Source of the DNA: Guillardia theta CCMP2712
Lineage: Eukaryota > Cryptophyceae > Pyrenomonadales > Geminigeraceae
Assembly: GCF_000315625.1 (NCBI RefSeq)
Contig: NW_005434629.1
Location: 332,409-396,408, forward strand
DNA: 64,000 bases
Direction: 5' to 3'
The position numbers and the translations under genes were made by a program. A model generated the notes under the pieces. The model did no database searches, was not told where the DNA came from, and worked only from the letters and a program-made list of their open reading frames with translations. Below are positions 30,025-43,500 of the stretch, piece by piece (position 1 is the first letter of the stretch; each line of letters opens with the position of its first letter).

Positions 30025-33000
30025 ATGCGAGAGCCATCAATACGAGCATGCACTGGCCCGCTGTCAGTGCTCGTTAGCATCGTTATCTGTTTTATCAATG
30101 CAGAAAGACAGCCTGCTTGGCACGGACCCGATGCTAGTTTGTCTTTCATTAACTTCGAAGAACATGTCCAATTGAGAAGCAGTCGTATAGTCTCTGTGTG
30201 TGATCTTGCGATCAGCTTTGGAGGGTTGTCGCATGAAGGCAAGGATTGCAGATGTAACTCTGCGTAACACCACTAACAACGGTTTCAGGACGAACAAACC
30301 GTCTGATTGCGTTGGATATATCTAATAAACAAGCAGTGCATCTAAATTCAAGTGGAGCCCTTCCCAGCCCACGATCTAGTCATGCAATGTCAACTGTGAA
30401 CAACACTGTCGTCCTGCATGGTGGCATCACGAATAAAGGTCGTGGGCATTACTTTCTTTGAGCCCATTCTGTCATCCTTTCTCACTGGTTCCTTGTTCGC
30501 AGGATATACAAGTGAGATGTACCTGCTAGATGTCACGTCGATGCGATGGATAAGCAAATCTCCACCAGGGACATACGGGCACTCGCTCATCACCGCCTCG
30601 AACAAGATCATCTTATTCGGAGGGGCAACGGATTCAGGTCTTCTGCTGTGACTTGCTGTGACCTTGTCACCTTGAGGGCTCAGGATTTTCAAACCAGCTC
30701 TATGTGTTTGACTCCAAGTATAATACATGGGCGCTTGTAACTGATGGCGGAACAATGGTGCCTCCTGCCCGCTACTATCACGCGGTAGCAAGTAGAGATA
30801 AGACCATGTTTCTTTTCGGGGGGATGAACGACGAAGGTGAGCTATGCACTCAACCGCCATGCTCTGCGATTGAATATTCGTGCAGCATACCTCGACGATC
30901 TTTACGCTCTAGATACGGAAGAGTACGTCTGGACTTTGATAGAGGCAAACGGTGAAAGACCCAACGGACGAGGAAGTCATGCCATGGTGTTTGTTGATCA
31001 GCTTCTATTCATGTTTGGTGGCTACTCTTACCGTAATTTCTCTCTTTCGCTGCTCGGCTCACGCTCATGCTCGTGCTCATACATTCTTTAAGGTTTGAGC
31101 AACGAGCTCTTCGTCCTCAACACCTCCTCCTTGACATGGTCCCAGCCCCTCGCTTCCGGTCAGCCACCCTCGCCAAGGATGCATCACTCCATGGTGTGTG
31201 AGGGGAAGAACATCTACATCTACGGGGGGGAGACGGAGAGCGGTAAGGAGAAAGGGAGAAGGAGGATCGAGGGAGGAGGTGGGGGAAGTGAAATCACTTG
31301 TGTGTTTTGCGTCGCAGAATATTCAGACGAACTTTTCGTCTTGGACACGGGAACTTTACATTGGCGATTGTTGTATCCTCCAGGTCGAATCAGAAGCTCT
31401 ATGTCATCGTTTGGGAGTTTGATCGTCATGTTTGGAGGATATGCTAGCAATCAGAGTAAGCACTGCAGCTGTGTGTCCGAATAGTCCTTCAAATTTAATT
31501 CCTATTCCTTGTTCCAGAGTTGTCATCTGATCTTTTTGTTCTGGACGCGCATAGTATGCAGTGGAACTCTCCTCCAATGTCCGGCCCCTTGCCGTCAGCT
31601 CGTTGGGGCCACAAGACCGTAGTGGTAGAGGATCGTCTCTTTCTCTTCGGAGGAGATACTGACACCGGTTTGTACTTGCTGCTTGATACTTGACACGCTC
31701 ATAGTGCTGTAGTGTACTCTGATGAGCTCTATGAGCTCAACCTTGTTTCTATGACATGGTCTCTCAAAGAAAAGAAAGACCCCACGCCGAGTGCAAGATG
31801 GGGTCACGCGATGGTAGCGGCAAGAGATGGCGTTTTTCTATTTGGTGGCAAAGCAGCGAATGGTAATCCTTGCTTGTGCTTAATTTTACCAGTGACAGCA
31901 AATAGGTTATCAGAATGATCTTTATCTTCTTGATGTCTCATCTTGTACCTGGAAACTTCTTGAGACCAACGGAACGAAACCATGGCCTCGCTGGACTCCC
32001 GCCATGGCGACTCATTCCGGCTCAATCTTGCTCTTTGGCGGATACGGCATCCATGGTTACTCGAATGAGCTTTATTTGCTCGACACAGAGCAAATGAGCT
32101 GGAGGGTAGCTCAAGTCAGTGGGTCGATCCCATCTCCTCGATCTGAGTCAGCCATGGCTGTGATAAATGACATGCTCTACGTCATCGGAGGTGTCGATGT
32201 CGAAGGTCTGAGACACTGTGTCCTCAGCCAACACAGCTGATGGTGTGTGGCAGGCGCGCTGAACGACATGTTCGTGCTGGATCTCACTGACAGCATCTGG
32301 AAGCAAGAGCAGCCAGTGAAAAGTTGGTCCAGGGCATGGGGACAGGCGTCCTCCACAATCAACAAGACAATCTTCGTGTACGGTGGCTACACCGGATCCG
32401 GTGATATGTTTCCGGTGATGTTCTGATTTTGTGATACCTTTGCTGTAGATTTTCTGTCTGATCTCATCATCTATGATGTGTCAACCATGCAAGATGATGT
32501 GTTAGCAAGCCCCACAGGGAGATGTGCTCACTCAGCAACCATGGTGGACAAATCGATGCTTGTGTTCGGCGGCTATGGAAACACAGGTTACTACTGCTCT
32601 GACGCGGTTCTTTTATGATCCGATGTAATGCAGGATCGTCACTAGACATGTACAAGTTACAACTATCCAATCTGCGATGGTCCCTCGAGGATGGTGGGGG
32701 ATACGCTCCTCTGGTGAAGTCCTACGGACAAGGTATGGCAGCGGTTGAAAGCGATGTTTACACCTTTGGAGGATACACAAATCGAGGTAATGGTTGATGA
32801 ATTCAGCCCCCGAAAAGTGGTTCAAACAGAACTTGATTCTTTTGCTGTGTATTGTAGGATACTCTGCAGAATTTTTCAAGTTTGATCTTGTCAAGGGCGC
32901 ATGGGAATTTGTTTGGCCTCGATCTCGAGCAGGTCATTCAAGCGTTACGATTAACTCAGAGCAGATCGCTTTGTTTGGAGGCTACAGCGGATACGGTGAG

Positions 33001-36000
33001 GAGCAAGGGATGAAAGCGGAGGGAATACAGCTGACATGCTTGTACTTGAAGGGTTCCTTGATGAGCTCGTCCTCTTCAACATCTCAAATCTGCAATGGAC
33101 TCTGCCGGAAACGACTGGAACCAAACCTCTGGCACGCTATGGGCATGCAATGACGGCTGTCGGGGATGAAGTCTTTGTTCACGGAGGATATACTTCCAAT
33201 GGTAGACCTGCTTGAGCGACCTCTCTTGACATCTCTCTCACTGCTTTACAGGACTTGCCGCTGATCTCCACACCTTTAACACAAAATCCGCAACCTGGTC
33301 GTACGTCTCCACAGCAAATTTTCCACCTGCGAGATATGCTCATGGAATAGCAGCAGTCGGCAATCACTTGTACCTTTTTGGGGGACTCTCTTACAGTGGT
33401 GAGTAATCTGTGTTCTTGGACATGGCAATCTTCTCGATCACACCTCTCTCTCGCCCTGTTCATGCATCAATCATGTTTGTTACACAGAACGTCACATTCA
33501 CCATTTCCATTGTACTGCAGGTTTCTCGACAGACCTCTACGTTCTTGACCTGAGTTCCATGCAATGGGAACGACACATAAAGAGGACAAACCCTCGGTAT
33601 GACGTTGGAATGACCGCGGTCAATCGGCTCTTGGTGTTCGTAGGAGGATATTTTGATCAAGGTATTCGAAGTGAGGAAACGTCATCTGCAGGAGCTAAAG
33701 TACTTGACAGATCCCCAGCCCATGTTTGCAATCTTCAACAGCAGCTCAATGTCTTGGATCAATCTCTCTATTCAGAAGAAACCGATCGGACGTCGAGCAA
33801 CAGCGTCCTTTGCCTCTAGTAACAAGCTCTATGTCCATGGGGGACAAAGCATCAAAGGTTGTTGTCAGCTTCGAGTGACGGTTCAATGAAATGCTGTCGA
33901 AGGATATTCCGCTGAGCTGATGGCCTTTGACAAGAACTCCATGACATGGACATACCTCACCCCACAGAGTCGATCTGCTGCTGCAATGTGTGCTGTTGGC
34001 GATCTCCTCTACATCCACGGGGGTGATACCGATACCGGTGACGAGTCACGAGTCGAAAGTGCTTGTTATTCATCTCTCCCTCAGGTCTTAATGACGAGCT
34101 CTTCGTCCTCAACACCTCCTCCTTGACATGGTCCCAGCCCCTCGCTTCTGGTCAGCCACCCTCGCCAAGGATGCATCACTCCATGGTATGTGAGGGGAAG
34201 AACATCTACATCTACGGGGGGGAGACGGAGAGCGGTAAGGAGAAAGGGAGAAGGAGGATCGAATTGACCAGGGAGTATTTGGCAGAATATTCCGACGAGC
34301 TTTTCCTGCTGAACATAAATACAGCAATTTGGGTCAAAGTGACGCAGGTGGGAGAAAAGCCTTCAGCGAGATCAGGTCAAGCTATGGTCGAGCACGACGG
34401 TCTTGTGTATGTACATGGAGGGCTCACGGCAGATGGTGATGGAGAAATAAGTTCATGTTTCGAGGCTTGACATAGAGCTTTAAGGACTCTCTTCCGAACT
34501 CTTCGCGCTGGACATTGCCAACATGCGATGGAGCAAATTACAGGGCAATGACACGATGCCATCAGCTAGGAGGGGACACAGCCTGGTGTCTGTCGGAGAA
34601 AGCCTCTTCTTGTTTGGCGGAAAGCTTGCTGCAGGTAGACTGATAAGGAAACAAGCAGTTACTGAAGGGTCCTACAGGTTCTTCTAATGAAGTCTTCCTA
34701 TATGATTCTTCCTCCAACTCTTGGACCTTGCTGCAGCCATCTGCTGCCTCTGAGCCTTCTGCTCGATATGCTCACGCCATGTCAGCTGAACGAGAACTGG
34801 TGTACATGTTGGGGGGGATGACGGAGACAGGTACTGCAAGTCTAGCCCTGAAGCTGCGTCACTGTGATCCGATCCTGTTCTAGGGATTTCTGATGAGTTC
34901 TGGTTGTTCAACATGAGCTCAAACACATGGGAGAGAAAAGTGCTGACTTCTGCATTCTCTTCAAAGTATGCTTCAACCATTGCCCTTGTGAATAACCGCC
35001 TCTTCTCATTCGGCGGTGAAACATCCAATGGTAAGTGAATCATCTACCCATCAGCTGATGTTGAGGCCCTGATTGTTTCTCGCAGGGGTTGTGGATGATC
35101 TGGACGTGATCAGCACGCAATCGTTGGATCTTCTTCACAATCCAGACAAGCCTGACGCTCGTGTTGGTCACTCGATCGTTCTGGTCGGAGGCTCCGCGTA
35201 TCTCTTCGGGGGTTACACAAACGATGGTAAGGAAAACTGATCAGCTCATTCCTTGCAAATTGATAGTCTTGCGTGCAAGGGTTCTCCGGGGATCTCTTCA
35301 GCTATGACATCCTCTCATCCAAATGGTCGAGGTTGTTGACGACAGGAAGTGCTCCCGGTGCTCGAGAATTTCATGCTATGGCCGCTGGTGGGACGGACAT
35401 TTTCGTGTTCGGTGGCGTCTGTGACTCAGGTCGTCTTATCGCTTCCTCGCCAATCTGAGCCTGAAGCTGCAGGATACTTGAATGACTTGTTTGTCCTCGA
35501 CACGAACTCCATGCGATGGTCAGCCCCCGCCCTCTCTGGGTCTCCTCCGCCTCCTTGCATCGGAAGTTCGATGGCTGCGTATGCTGGCGGCATATTCCTG
35601 TTGGGGGGATATGGCTATAACGGTATGACAAAAAGATGCGCCAAGGAGTGATGACTCGCGTGCAGGATATTACGATCAGTTGTATAGGCTGGACGTGGAG
35701 ACGTCGAGCTGGGGTATAGCTGAAGTTACAGGTTCCCAACCATCGCCTCGTGCAAATCAGGGGCTGATAGTGAGAGACGACAAACTTTACTTGTTCGGAG
35801 GAGACTGCTTCTTAGGTGCGATTCCGATTGCAGCGAATGTTGCCATCAGAGTGGATGGATGTTCTGAATGTCTGTGTAGTGATGAGTTGTCCAATTGTGT
35901 TCATGCATCGAGCTTGACATGTGAAAGCGACAATGAGAACAAGGATCAAACAATTTGATCGGTAACTCTTACGACAGCATGGTCAAACGAATTTCACATC

Positions 36001-39000
36001 TTGGATCTTTCCTCTCTTCACTGGACAAACTTGTCTTTCACAGGCAAAGTCCCGAATCCTCGATGGGGAACTGCGTTCGCCCTGGTCGAGAATGATGTCA
36101 TCATGTATGGAGGAAGCAACAGCACAGGTGAGAATGACTGCAGCAAACGGAGGTGACTTTTATCGCAGACATGCATGCAGCAGACTTCTTTGAAGATGTT
36201 TTTATTCTCTCTCTCTCAAACGAGATCGATGTGCATCAAACTCTAACGAACGAATTGTCTCTTCAACTTGCTGACAGGTTCTGAACATCTGTTTCTTTCT
36301 CGAATTTTAATATCATGCTCTCAACATTTATTTCTTTGTGTCAACATTCATTTCAGGTTCTCAACTTTCGTTTCTTCGCATCTGGTTCTCATGGATCGAG
36401 ATCTTGTTTTGTGCTCAGCGAACCATCCGTGCATTTACAAGTTGCAGAACATGAAAGTTATGTGGCAAGCAGGAAGTGTGTTGTGTGGAGAAGGGTGCAG
36501 ACTGGCAATCGCAGGCTCACAAATCTCATGTGATAGCAGCCGACTTGTGTCTGTGATGTTTGACATGCAAGGAGCCAAGCTCTCCATCACCAACAGCTCC
36601 TTTAGCAATTGCTTTTGCTCATCTGATGGATGCTCTCTGCTCCTGCAGGGTGGTAGCAGCGCTAAGCTCGTCAACACAACCTTCGCACACCTCAAGAATG
36701 ACCTTGGAGGTGCAGCAGTGACGGTCAGCGCAAGTGACTTGGATGCATATGGCTGCCAGTTCAAGGAGTGCGAATCACGATGGGGAGGAGCGATCTTTTC
36801 TTTCTTCTCCTCGACCGAGAACGTGAAGCTCTCCTGGTCGAGCTCCAAGTCTGTCTGGCGGTCGCATGTGACTGTCGGCCGGTCTCTCTTTCAGAGATGC
36901 GCTGGTGAGCAGGGAGGAAGCGTCTTCTCGGCTGACAGCGTCCTCGCTCTCTCCGACGTCATATTCGAAAGCAACTCCGCTGCCTATGGGGGAGCTCTCT
37001 ACATGGCCGACGCATCTGCTCTCACACTGCATGGTGATGTCACCTTTAACAACAACTCTGCATCTGTGAGTGGAGGAGCCATCTACTTCGACAAGGACTT
37101 GGAGGCAGCTCATGGTGATCTAACCAGCAGATGCACCAACGACAATCGCGCGCTGTCATGGGGATCGTGCGTTGGCACTTCGTATCATCGACTGTCCCTG
37201 GACGTTATGCAGGTCAGGGTGTTCCCTGGCATAGCAGCAAGGATTATTGTGAAGAAATTGGACCTCTTTGATCAAGTGATCACAACAGGGAATGAACTTC
37301 TCCAACTGCTCTCCGTCAAAAACGGAAGTCTCGACATCGACACGTCAATTATGATCGTCGGAAACAGTGTTGCAAGGCTCAACCAGGGAGTTGCGGAGTT
37401 TCTGGTTTCCTTCAAACCAACCTTTACGAAGATGGACGTTCGAAGGAAGCAAACCAAGATTGACTCTCATCCGCTGATCTATGTAGAGGGCATCGACTTG
37501 CAGTCCTCGGCTACCATGAGCAGTGACCTTCATACTCTAGTTTTGCAATCTGACAGCGATGTTTGCCCAACAGGATACATCCTGTCTCTCAGCTCAGAAC
37601 TCCCTTCGATAGGAGGATGCGTAATCTGCGGGAGAGGAAGCTACTCGGTCGACCCCTTCGCCGGGGGACCAGCTTGTTTTCCATGCCCAGCAGGAGGAGT
37701 GTGCGATCATGGAGGCAGCAATGTGTCGTTCCCCGTCGGCCATTGGATGCTCGAGAGCGGCGAGTATCGAGTCCAGTCTTGCCCTCCAGGTCACTCTCTG
37801 GTTCGAGAGGAAGCAAAAGCTGCGCGAGACGACTGTCCCACGTGCCCCTATGGCTCCTATTCTATCGCTTCTCAGCACATCAGCAACGCCACTGGATGTC
37901 TCCGCTGTCCTACGACAGTGACGTGCATGGGCGGAATGAACATTAGGGCGAGGAAGGGCTTCTACGTCATCAGCTCTGCCTACGTGAGGACCGCCCTTCG
38001 TCGGTCCCCAGGACAGGAGCTGCTCGTCTTCCGCTGCGCAACTTCCGCGTGCTTGGAGGGCAACCAGTGCTTGCAGGGCTACATGGGCCCTGCCTGCGGG
38101 TTCTGCAACTCGACGGAGGATGAGAAGGGGCGGCAATGGATGCGCGTGGGGAACGAGTGCGTGCTCTGCTCTGAGAACGAGTCCCTGGTGCCCTTCCTGA
38201 CGGTTTTGCTCTCCTTGGCTGCTCTCGTGTGGATCGGAGTCTTCTGGTTTCCGATCTGGGAGTCCATGAGCTTTTGGTCAAGGGGAGTAAAGTGGCTGCA
38301 ACTGACATCGGAGCATGTTGGGGGGATGCTCGTGTCGACGCTAGAAAGAGCGTCTCTGTCTAAGGCTGCGGTACAAGACTTGAAGAGTTTGCTGACAACC
38401 TCAGTCAAGATTGTCATCGGTTTCTACCAGGTCACCCTGACATTTGTGAGGAACTTCAATGTCAGCTGGCCTACTCGGCTCACAGACGTGATCAGTAGCG
38501 TCAGTTTTCTGTCGCTGGATTTCTTTTCTCTCCCTGCCACAGACTGCTTGTGTTCATCCTTATCGTGGATGCAGAAGCTGTACGTCGTCACTCTCATCCC
38601 GCTCGTGGTCGTGGGCCTCATCGTCTTGCCAGGGCTGGTGGCCATGCGAATGGACGTCAAAGTGAGGAGAGTGGTGACGAGACGAGTCATGTTCTGGTTG
38701 CTCTTCTTCCTCTTCACTGCCTACCCCTTCGTCTCTTCCACCATCCTGCAAACCTTCAGCTGCATGGACCTCGGCCCCGTCGGCAACTTCCTCCGAGCTG
38801 ATTTCACTGTGACGTGCCCGTTGGAGACGCGAGGAAGGGAGTTCAAATGGGCGATTATATTCACCTTCATATACCCACTGGGAGTTCCTCTCTTCATCCT
38901 CGCCGTGCTCTTCTACTACCAGGTACCCCAGCTTGCTCGGAGGAAGGTCTTGGTTGCCAAGTTACAGGCTGTCGTAGAGAAGCTGAGCTGTGACTGCAAC

Positions 39001-40056
39001 GAGAGGGACTGCGACGGCAGTCATTTGCAGGACATGCTCTCTCAAGTTTACAGCTGCTCGCTTCTCGCTGATCCGTTGCTCCTTCTTAGCCAGAAGGACA
39101 TGCAGACGTTGTGCTCCTTCCTTCAGAGGCGCTCAACGCAACAAGGCTCCAGCATCAACATGGCGATCGAGCGGCACAACCAGCAATCGCTGGACTTCAT
39201 GAAGCTCATCGATGCAGCACTGGATCAAGGCGACCTCTCGCTACCGAAGCTGAGGTGGGAAAGTGACTCGCAGACCCGCTGGAGAGAAGTGGAGGAGACG
39301 GCGATCGAGCATGCAGGGTTCCTTTTCGACTCGTACCGGGTAGAGGTATGGTACTTCGAGAGCATCGAGATGGTCAGAAAGCTCGTTATGACTTCCCTCA
39401 TCGTCTTCATCTTCCAAGGAAGCTATCTTCAAGTCGCCTTCGCTGCCTTCTTCACTTTCCTCGCTCTCATCCTCCACTTCCTCTGCCAGCCTTTGACACG
39501 ACCCTGTCTGGACCAGCAGCAAGGCTTGTCGCTCACCATTCAGTTTGTGACACTTTTTTATGGCCTCACTCTCATCCTCGAAGACGAGGACGTCAAGTCC
39601 CCGGCAGACGCGACCTACAAGGCTCTCTTGGAATACTGTATGATCGGTCTGAACAGCTTCATCGCCTTCTACATCATCGTCAAGTTCCTCCTGGTTCAGA
39701 TGTTCCGGTCAGCCCGAGAGATGTTGATCAGTTCAGGTTGCAACAAGTGCTCCAAAAGAGACATTCGCGTCGAACATCATCCGTCTCTGTCATATTCCAA
39801 CTTTTCCTACATGAGGAATGAAGCTAAGGAGGCCCCCCCTGTCTCTCCGAAGGAAGACGAGACAGCAACTTCTGAGCAGGCTGCGTCACCTGCGGCAATG
39901 GAGGAAGGAGGAGGATGCAGAGCTATCAGCGTGGAGACGGAGAGACCTGAACCTCAACCGTGCGCTGCTGATTCTCAACAGATGATCGACAAGATCGAGG
40001 TGGAAGATTCCTTTCATTCTGCAGACTGCTTCCATGCTGCAGGAATTCGACTTTGA
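30025..40056 (+). CDS. Giant receptor-like protein: ~30 kelch units, beta-helix-like region, Cys-rich repeats, multi-pass membrane domain
   Basis: Starts with a signal-like segment (CTGPLSVLVSIVICFINA); the in-frame ATG at 30007 is an alternative. About 30 kelch motifs follow to about 36130, each with PSPRxxHxM, a hydrophobic strand and [FHY]GGxxxxG (for example LFGGMNDEG, VYGGYTGSG, LFGGYTNDG). Almost every unit is its own exon, with the intron at the GG..G turn. The last kelch exon joins in phase (LQLADR|FSTFVSS) to one long exon (about 36358-40056). This encodes an IxNSSFSNC..GGA..FxxNSA region like polymorphic-membrane-protein/beta-helix repeats, GCC2/GCC3-type Cys-rich repeats (CPPGHSL, CPTCPYGSYS), then several membrane helices (38170-39700) with YRVEVWYFESIEMVRKL, and an acidic tail. 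Extracellular ligand binding with a membrane module is inferred. The family is known as large surface proteins in protists; ligand unknown. Confidence 0.85.
31102..31270 (+). repeat. Near-identical kelch-unit duplicate, copy 1
   Basis: 169 bp identical to 34094-34262 except two bases; includes the exon, its donor site and the first ~25 bp of the intron. Confidence 0.95.
34094..34262 (+). repeat. Near-identical kelch-unit duplicate, copy 2
   Basis: Pairs with 31102-31270. After the shared block the intron ends at a different acceptor (TTGGCAG before AATATTCCGACG). Confidence 0.95.
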
Positions 40057-40512
40057 GGTGAACTGCTTGCCTGGCAGCTCTTCAAGGGACTAGAATTTGT
40101 GTGTAGATATCCTCCCATCAAAGCTTGCGCAGTAAGCCTAACTAACTGATTCGTGTGATCTTGTTCGACTGGTAGCATGCCATCAAGATAAACTCATGAT
40201 TGAATCACATGAATGAAGTGCCACAGGCAACGAGGAAATCAGAAAAGCCTGACATATGTAATTGAGCCCGCCTCAACAAAGTTGACAGCCGTTGGCCAAG
40301 ATGTCAATGTCCTGGTGCAGTGAAACTGAGAGCGTGAAGGGGGAGGGGAGGAGGCAGATGGTTGCTCGAGGATCAGCTCTTGTCCTCGATGCTTTCTTGA
40401 CGTTGTGAGATAACATCATCTTCTGAGCCCATGAAGGACTAAGTTCCACTGATATCACCCCGTTGCTGTCATCGCTTGCTGTCAGTGTGCTGGTGGGGTG
40501 TAGGTTTGCATC
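40057..40512. other. Intergenic, no supported gene
   Basis: A/T-moderate spacer between two plus-strand genes; only short, unconvincing open frames. Confidence 0.5.
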
Positions 40513-43500
40513 ATGTTAGCAAAAAGCTCTTCGAGCCTCGGCAACACCTTCATGCCGCCCATGGTAATGATACTGTGAGGATGCATCGCAAGAACACCAG
40601 ATGACATGTGTTTCTTGCTTTCTTTCCTTCCCTTCGATCTTCTGTTCCATTCTTTCCCTCATTTCTCTCTCCCCTTCTCTTCCCTCCCCTTCCCTTCTCG
40701 ATTCTCTCGCAACAGAAAGGATACCTCTACAAGCTACAAGACGAGTTCCATGGGACGCGAGGGTCGGCTCTGGGACGGCTGAGGAAAGGGAAGGAAGAAG
40801 GATCTTCTCCTCTACTCCCTCCTCTTGTCACATCCGAGGCTGAGAGACCCGTTGGGTCCGTTGCAAAGTAGGAGAGAGCCGGAGAGCCTGACGCGTCCCC
40901 TTACGTTGCGACAACAGGAAGGCGAGCACAGCACTGCTGCGACAAGACTCGAGAAGTGAAGAGAACGAGGAATGCCATGACTTTATAGGCAGCAAGGTGA
41001 AGGACTGGAGCCAACGCGTGTACGAGTTTGACTTTCGATCCTGCGAGCTGAGGTGAGAAAACGAGGAAGCTTGCTCTAGAGAGCTTGCTCTAGAGAGCTT
41101 GCTCTAGAGAGCTTGCTCTAGGGAGGTTGGTCTGCTCGCTCACGAACATGTAGGTACATCTCCAACCATCCCAACAGGCCTCTCGCTCCCGATTACAAAG
41201 GCGACCCATCAAGACGATCGCTCGGCTTCGGTGATGTCAACCCTCAACACCTGTGTAGAGTTTGACTCGATCGGTCAAAGTTGACTCAGACACGGTCATA
41301 ATCCCCGGAAAGTCCATCGAGACTCAAGATTGCTTGCCCAACTCGCACGTTCCTCTGCTGCTGTGGACCTTCGAGATCACTTTCTACGTCATCGTCCGTC
41401 GTTCCTGCCCCCGTCGAGCTGATCTGACTGTCTTCCTTGCAGTCCGGCGCGCAAGCAGGAGAGAGGACGCTGGTGTTGGCAGCGGTTGACTTGAAGGAAC
41501 GAGACATCTGGATCGAGTCAATGACTGGCTGCATCAGGAAGAAACAGGTCGGCTAGCTTGTTCCTCTCAATCCCTCCCTCAGTTCTCTCCTCCTCTGGAT
41601 TTGATGGGCTGCGTCAAAACAGGAGCTGGACGTCAGCTACAGCAACTTCCGCATGAGAATCAAGGAGACGGAGGAGAAGACGCAAATGCTGCAGGTCGAT
41701 CGCCACCCGTAGAGTTCGATCTCAACATGTCCAACAGGACGAAGTAAGAGAAGGCAAGCGAGCGATCAGCGTCAACAGCCTTGCGCACAGACAGGCAAGA
41801 CTGAACAATGGCAAGGCGATCAAAGACGTCATCAGCGTCTTCAAGAAGCTGTCCTCTGTGTTTGTGGTTGAGTCCGACTCGTCAGTCGGGGGAGGGATTT
41901 CTCACGTCGTGGTCAACCTCCTTGAGATTGACTTGCTGTCCGAAGCTCTGGCGGTATGAACCTCCCTGCTGCTCCCTCCTTATCGCCCTCGACTCATCTT
42001 CTGCTGTTTCTGCTCCCTTGGCTTTCAGCTCCTTGGACTTCACGTCACCCAGGAATACGCGCAGAAGAAGCTCGTGCAGGCAAGCGGATGGAATAATTCC
42101 CTTGTCCTCATCCAATCAGATTTTCTCGTCCTCTTCTCCCTCATCCTCCACTCACCTTCCCTTCTTGCTCCTAAGTCCTAGCAACCGATCTCTTTTCCTC
42201 CTCTGCCTTCTCTGGTCACAATCTGGAATCATCGCTGCCTCAGGTGCAAGATCGAGTCTTTGGTGAGCGCTGGAGATTTTCACGGCCCGAGGCTCTCGGG
42301 AATGAGAAGAGAGTAGACATCGTTTCTTTCGAGGGTAAACTTCTCCTCCTCCTCCCTGCTCCCTCCTCTCATATTTGTTTCATCGGTCCTTTTCCATACA
42401 CTCAATCTGGGCAGCTCTTATGATGAATGCCGTTCCTCTCCTGCTTCTCCTGCCCAGCTCCTTTTTGATCTTCATCTCCCCTTGGTCTCCATCACAAGGC
42501 TGAAGAATCTTCTTCTTCGCAGAGCTCTTCAAGGCCATCTTTGCAGCGAAGCAGAAGAAAGATTCGAGTTTCATCAGAGACATGCTACTGGACCTGATCT
42601 TAGCTTCTCACGACACCTTCCTTGTCAACCTGACGGCAAAGGTGTTGAATTTTCCTCTCTTTGCCCCTCCTTCCTGATGAGTGCTTCAGGAGGCCGAGGA
42701 TCTTGTACAAGAGGATATCAGGTTAGAAGAGATGAACACATCTTGACTCCAACCTCACACCCTGTATCACACCAGCAATCAGATCGAAGCCTCGACGATC
42801 CAAGTCTCATGACATCAGCACCAATGACCGAGCTGAAGTGATGACGCAGAAAACGCACGTCAAGGATCCTGTTGCAAGCGCAAGAGAAGCTTTCGACGCT
42901 TTTGACAAGGACAACTCGGGTATTGCAGCATCTCCCCTTATCCTCCCTCTCCCAGCCATTCTCGTCCTCCTCCACCATCCCTTCCGCAGCCACCAACTAC
43001 GCTCATCCTCCTCCTCCCACCTGTTCTTGTCCTGCTTCATCATCTGTATGTTCAGCATCTTCCCGGTCGCAAGTCTCCTCATCATCTCCTGTGGTTGCGT
43101 ATTCTCTTGAATCAGTTCTGACTGCCCGCAGGCTTCCTTGACATGAAGGAAATTCATGCAGCTATCAAAACATTTCTCCCTTCTGTCACAGACAAAGAAA
43201 TCCTCAGGATGTCAAGAGCTGCAGACGCGGACGGGAGCGGTCATGTCAGTATCATCTTTGATCCTGAGAGCGGCGGGTCAAGTTGAGATTTTGATTCAAG
43301 GTGACCTTTGAGGAATTTCTTGACGTGCTGGGAGTGAAGAACAAAGAAACTGTGACATCTCCTACTCGGCGCAACTCAATGACGTCAATGCAACCGTGAG
43401 TGTAATGATTGACGATCAGAATCGATCTCTTGATTGTTTTGCCTCAAGATGTTTCATCATCGAGCTCAAGAGAGGAGATGATGTCATGAAATCTTTATCC

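Noticed and set aside
30200-36130. CRISPR-like or satellite periodicity of ~200 bp
   Set aside because: The period comes from kelch exons; the units are diverged protein-coding repeats, not direct DNA repeats with spacers.
40010-40056. Terminal GIRL-like end of the giant receptor as a fourth member of the E-I-R-L family
   Set aside because: Only the last three residues match; the preceding helix and RP motif are absent.
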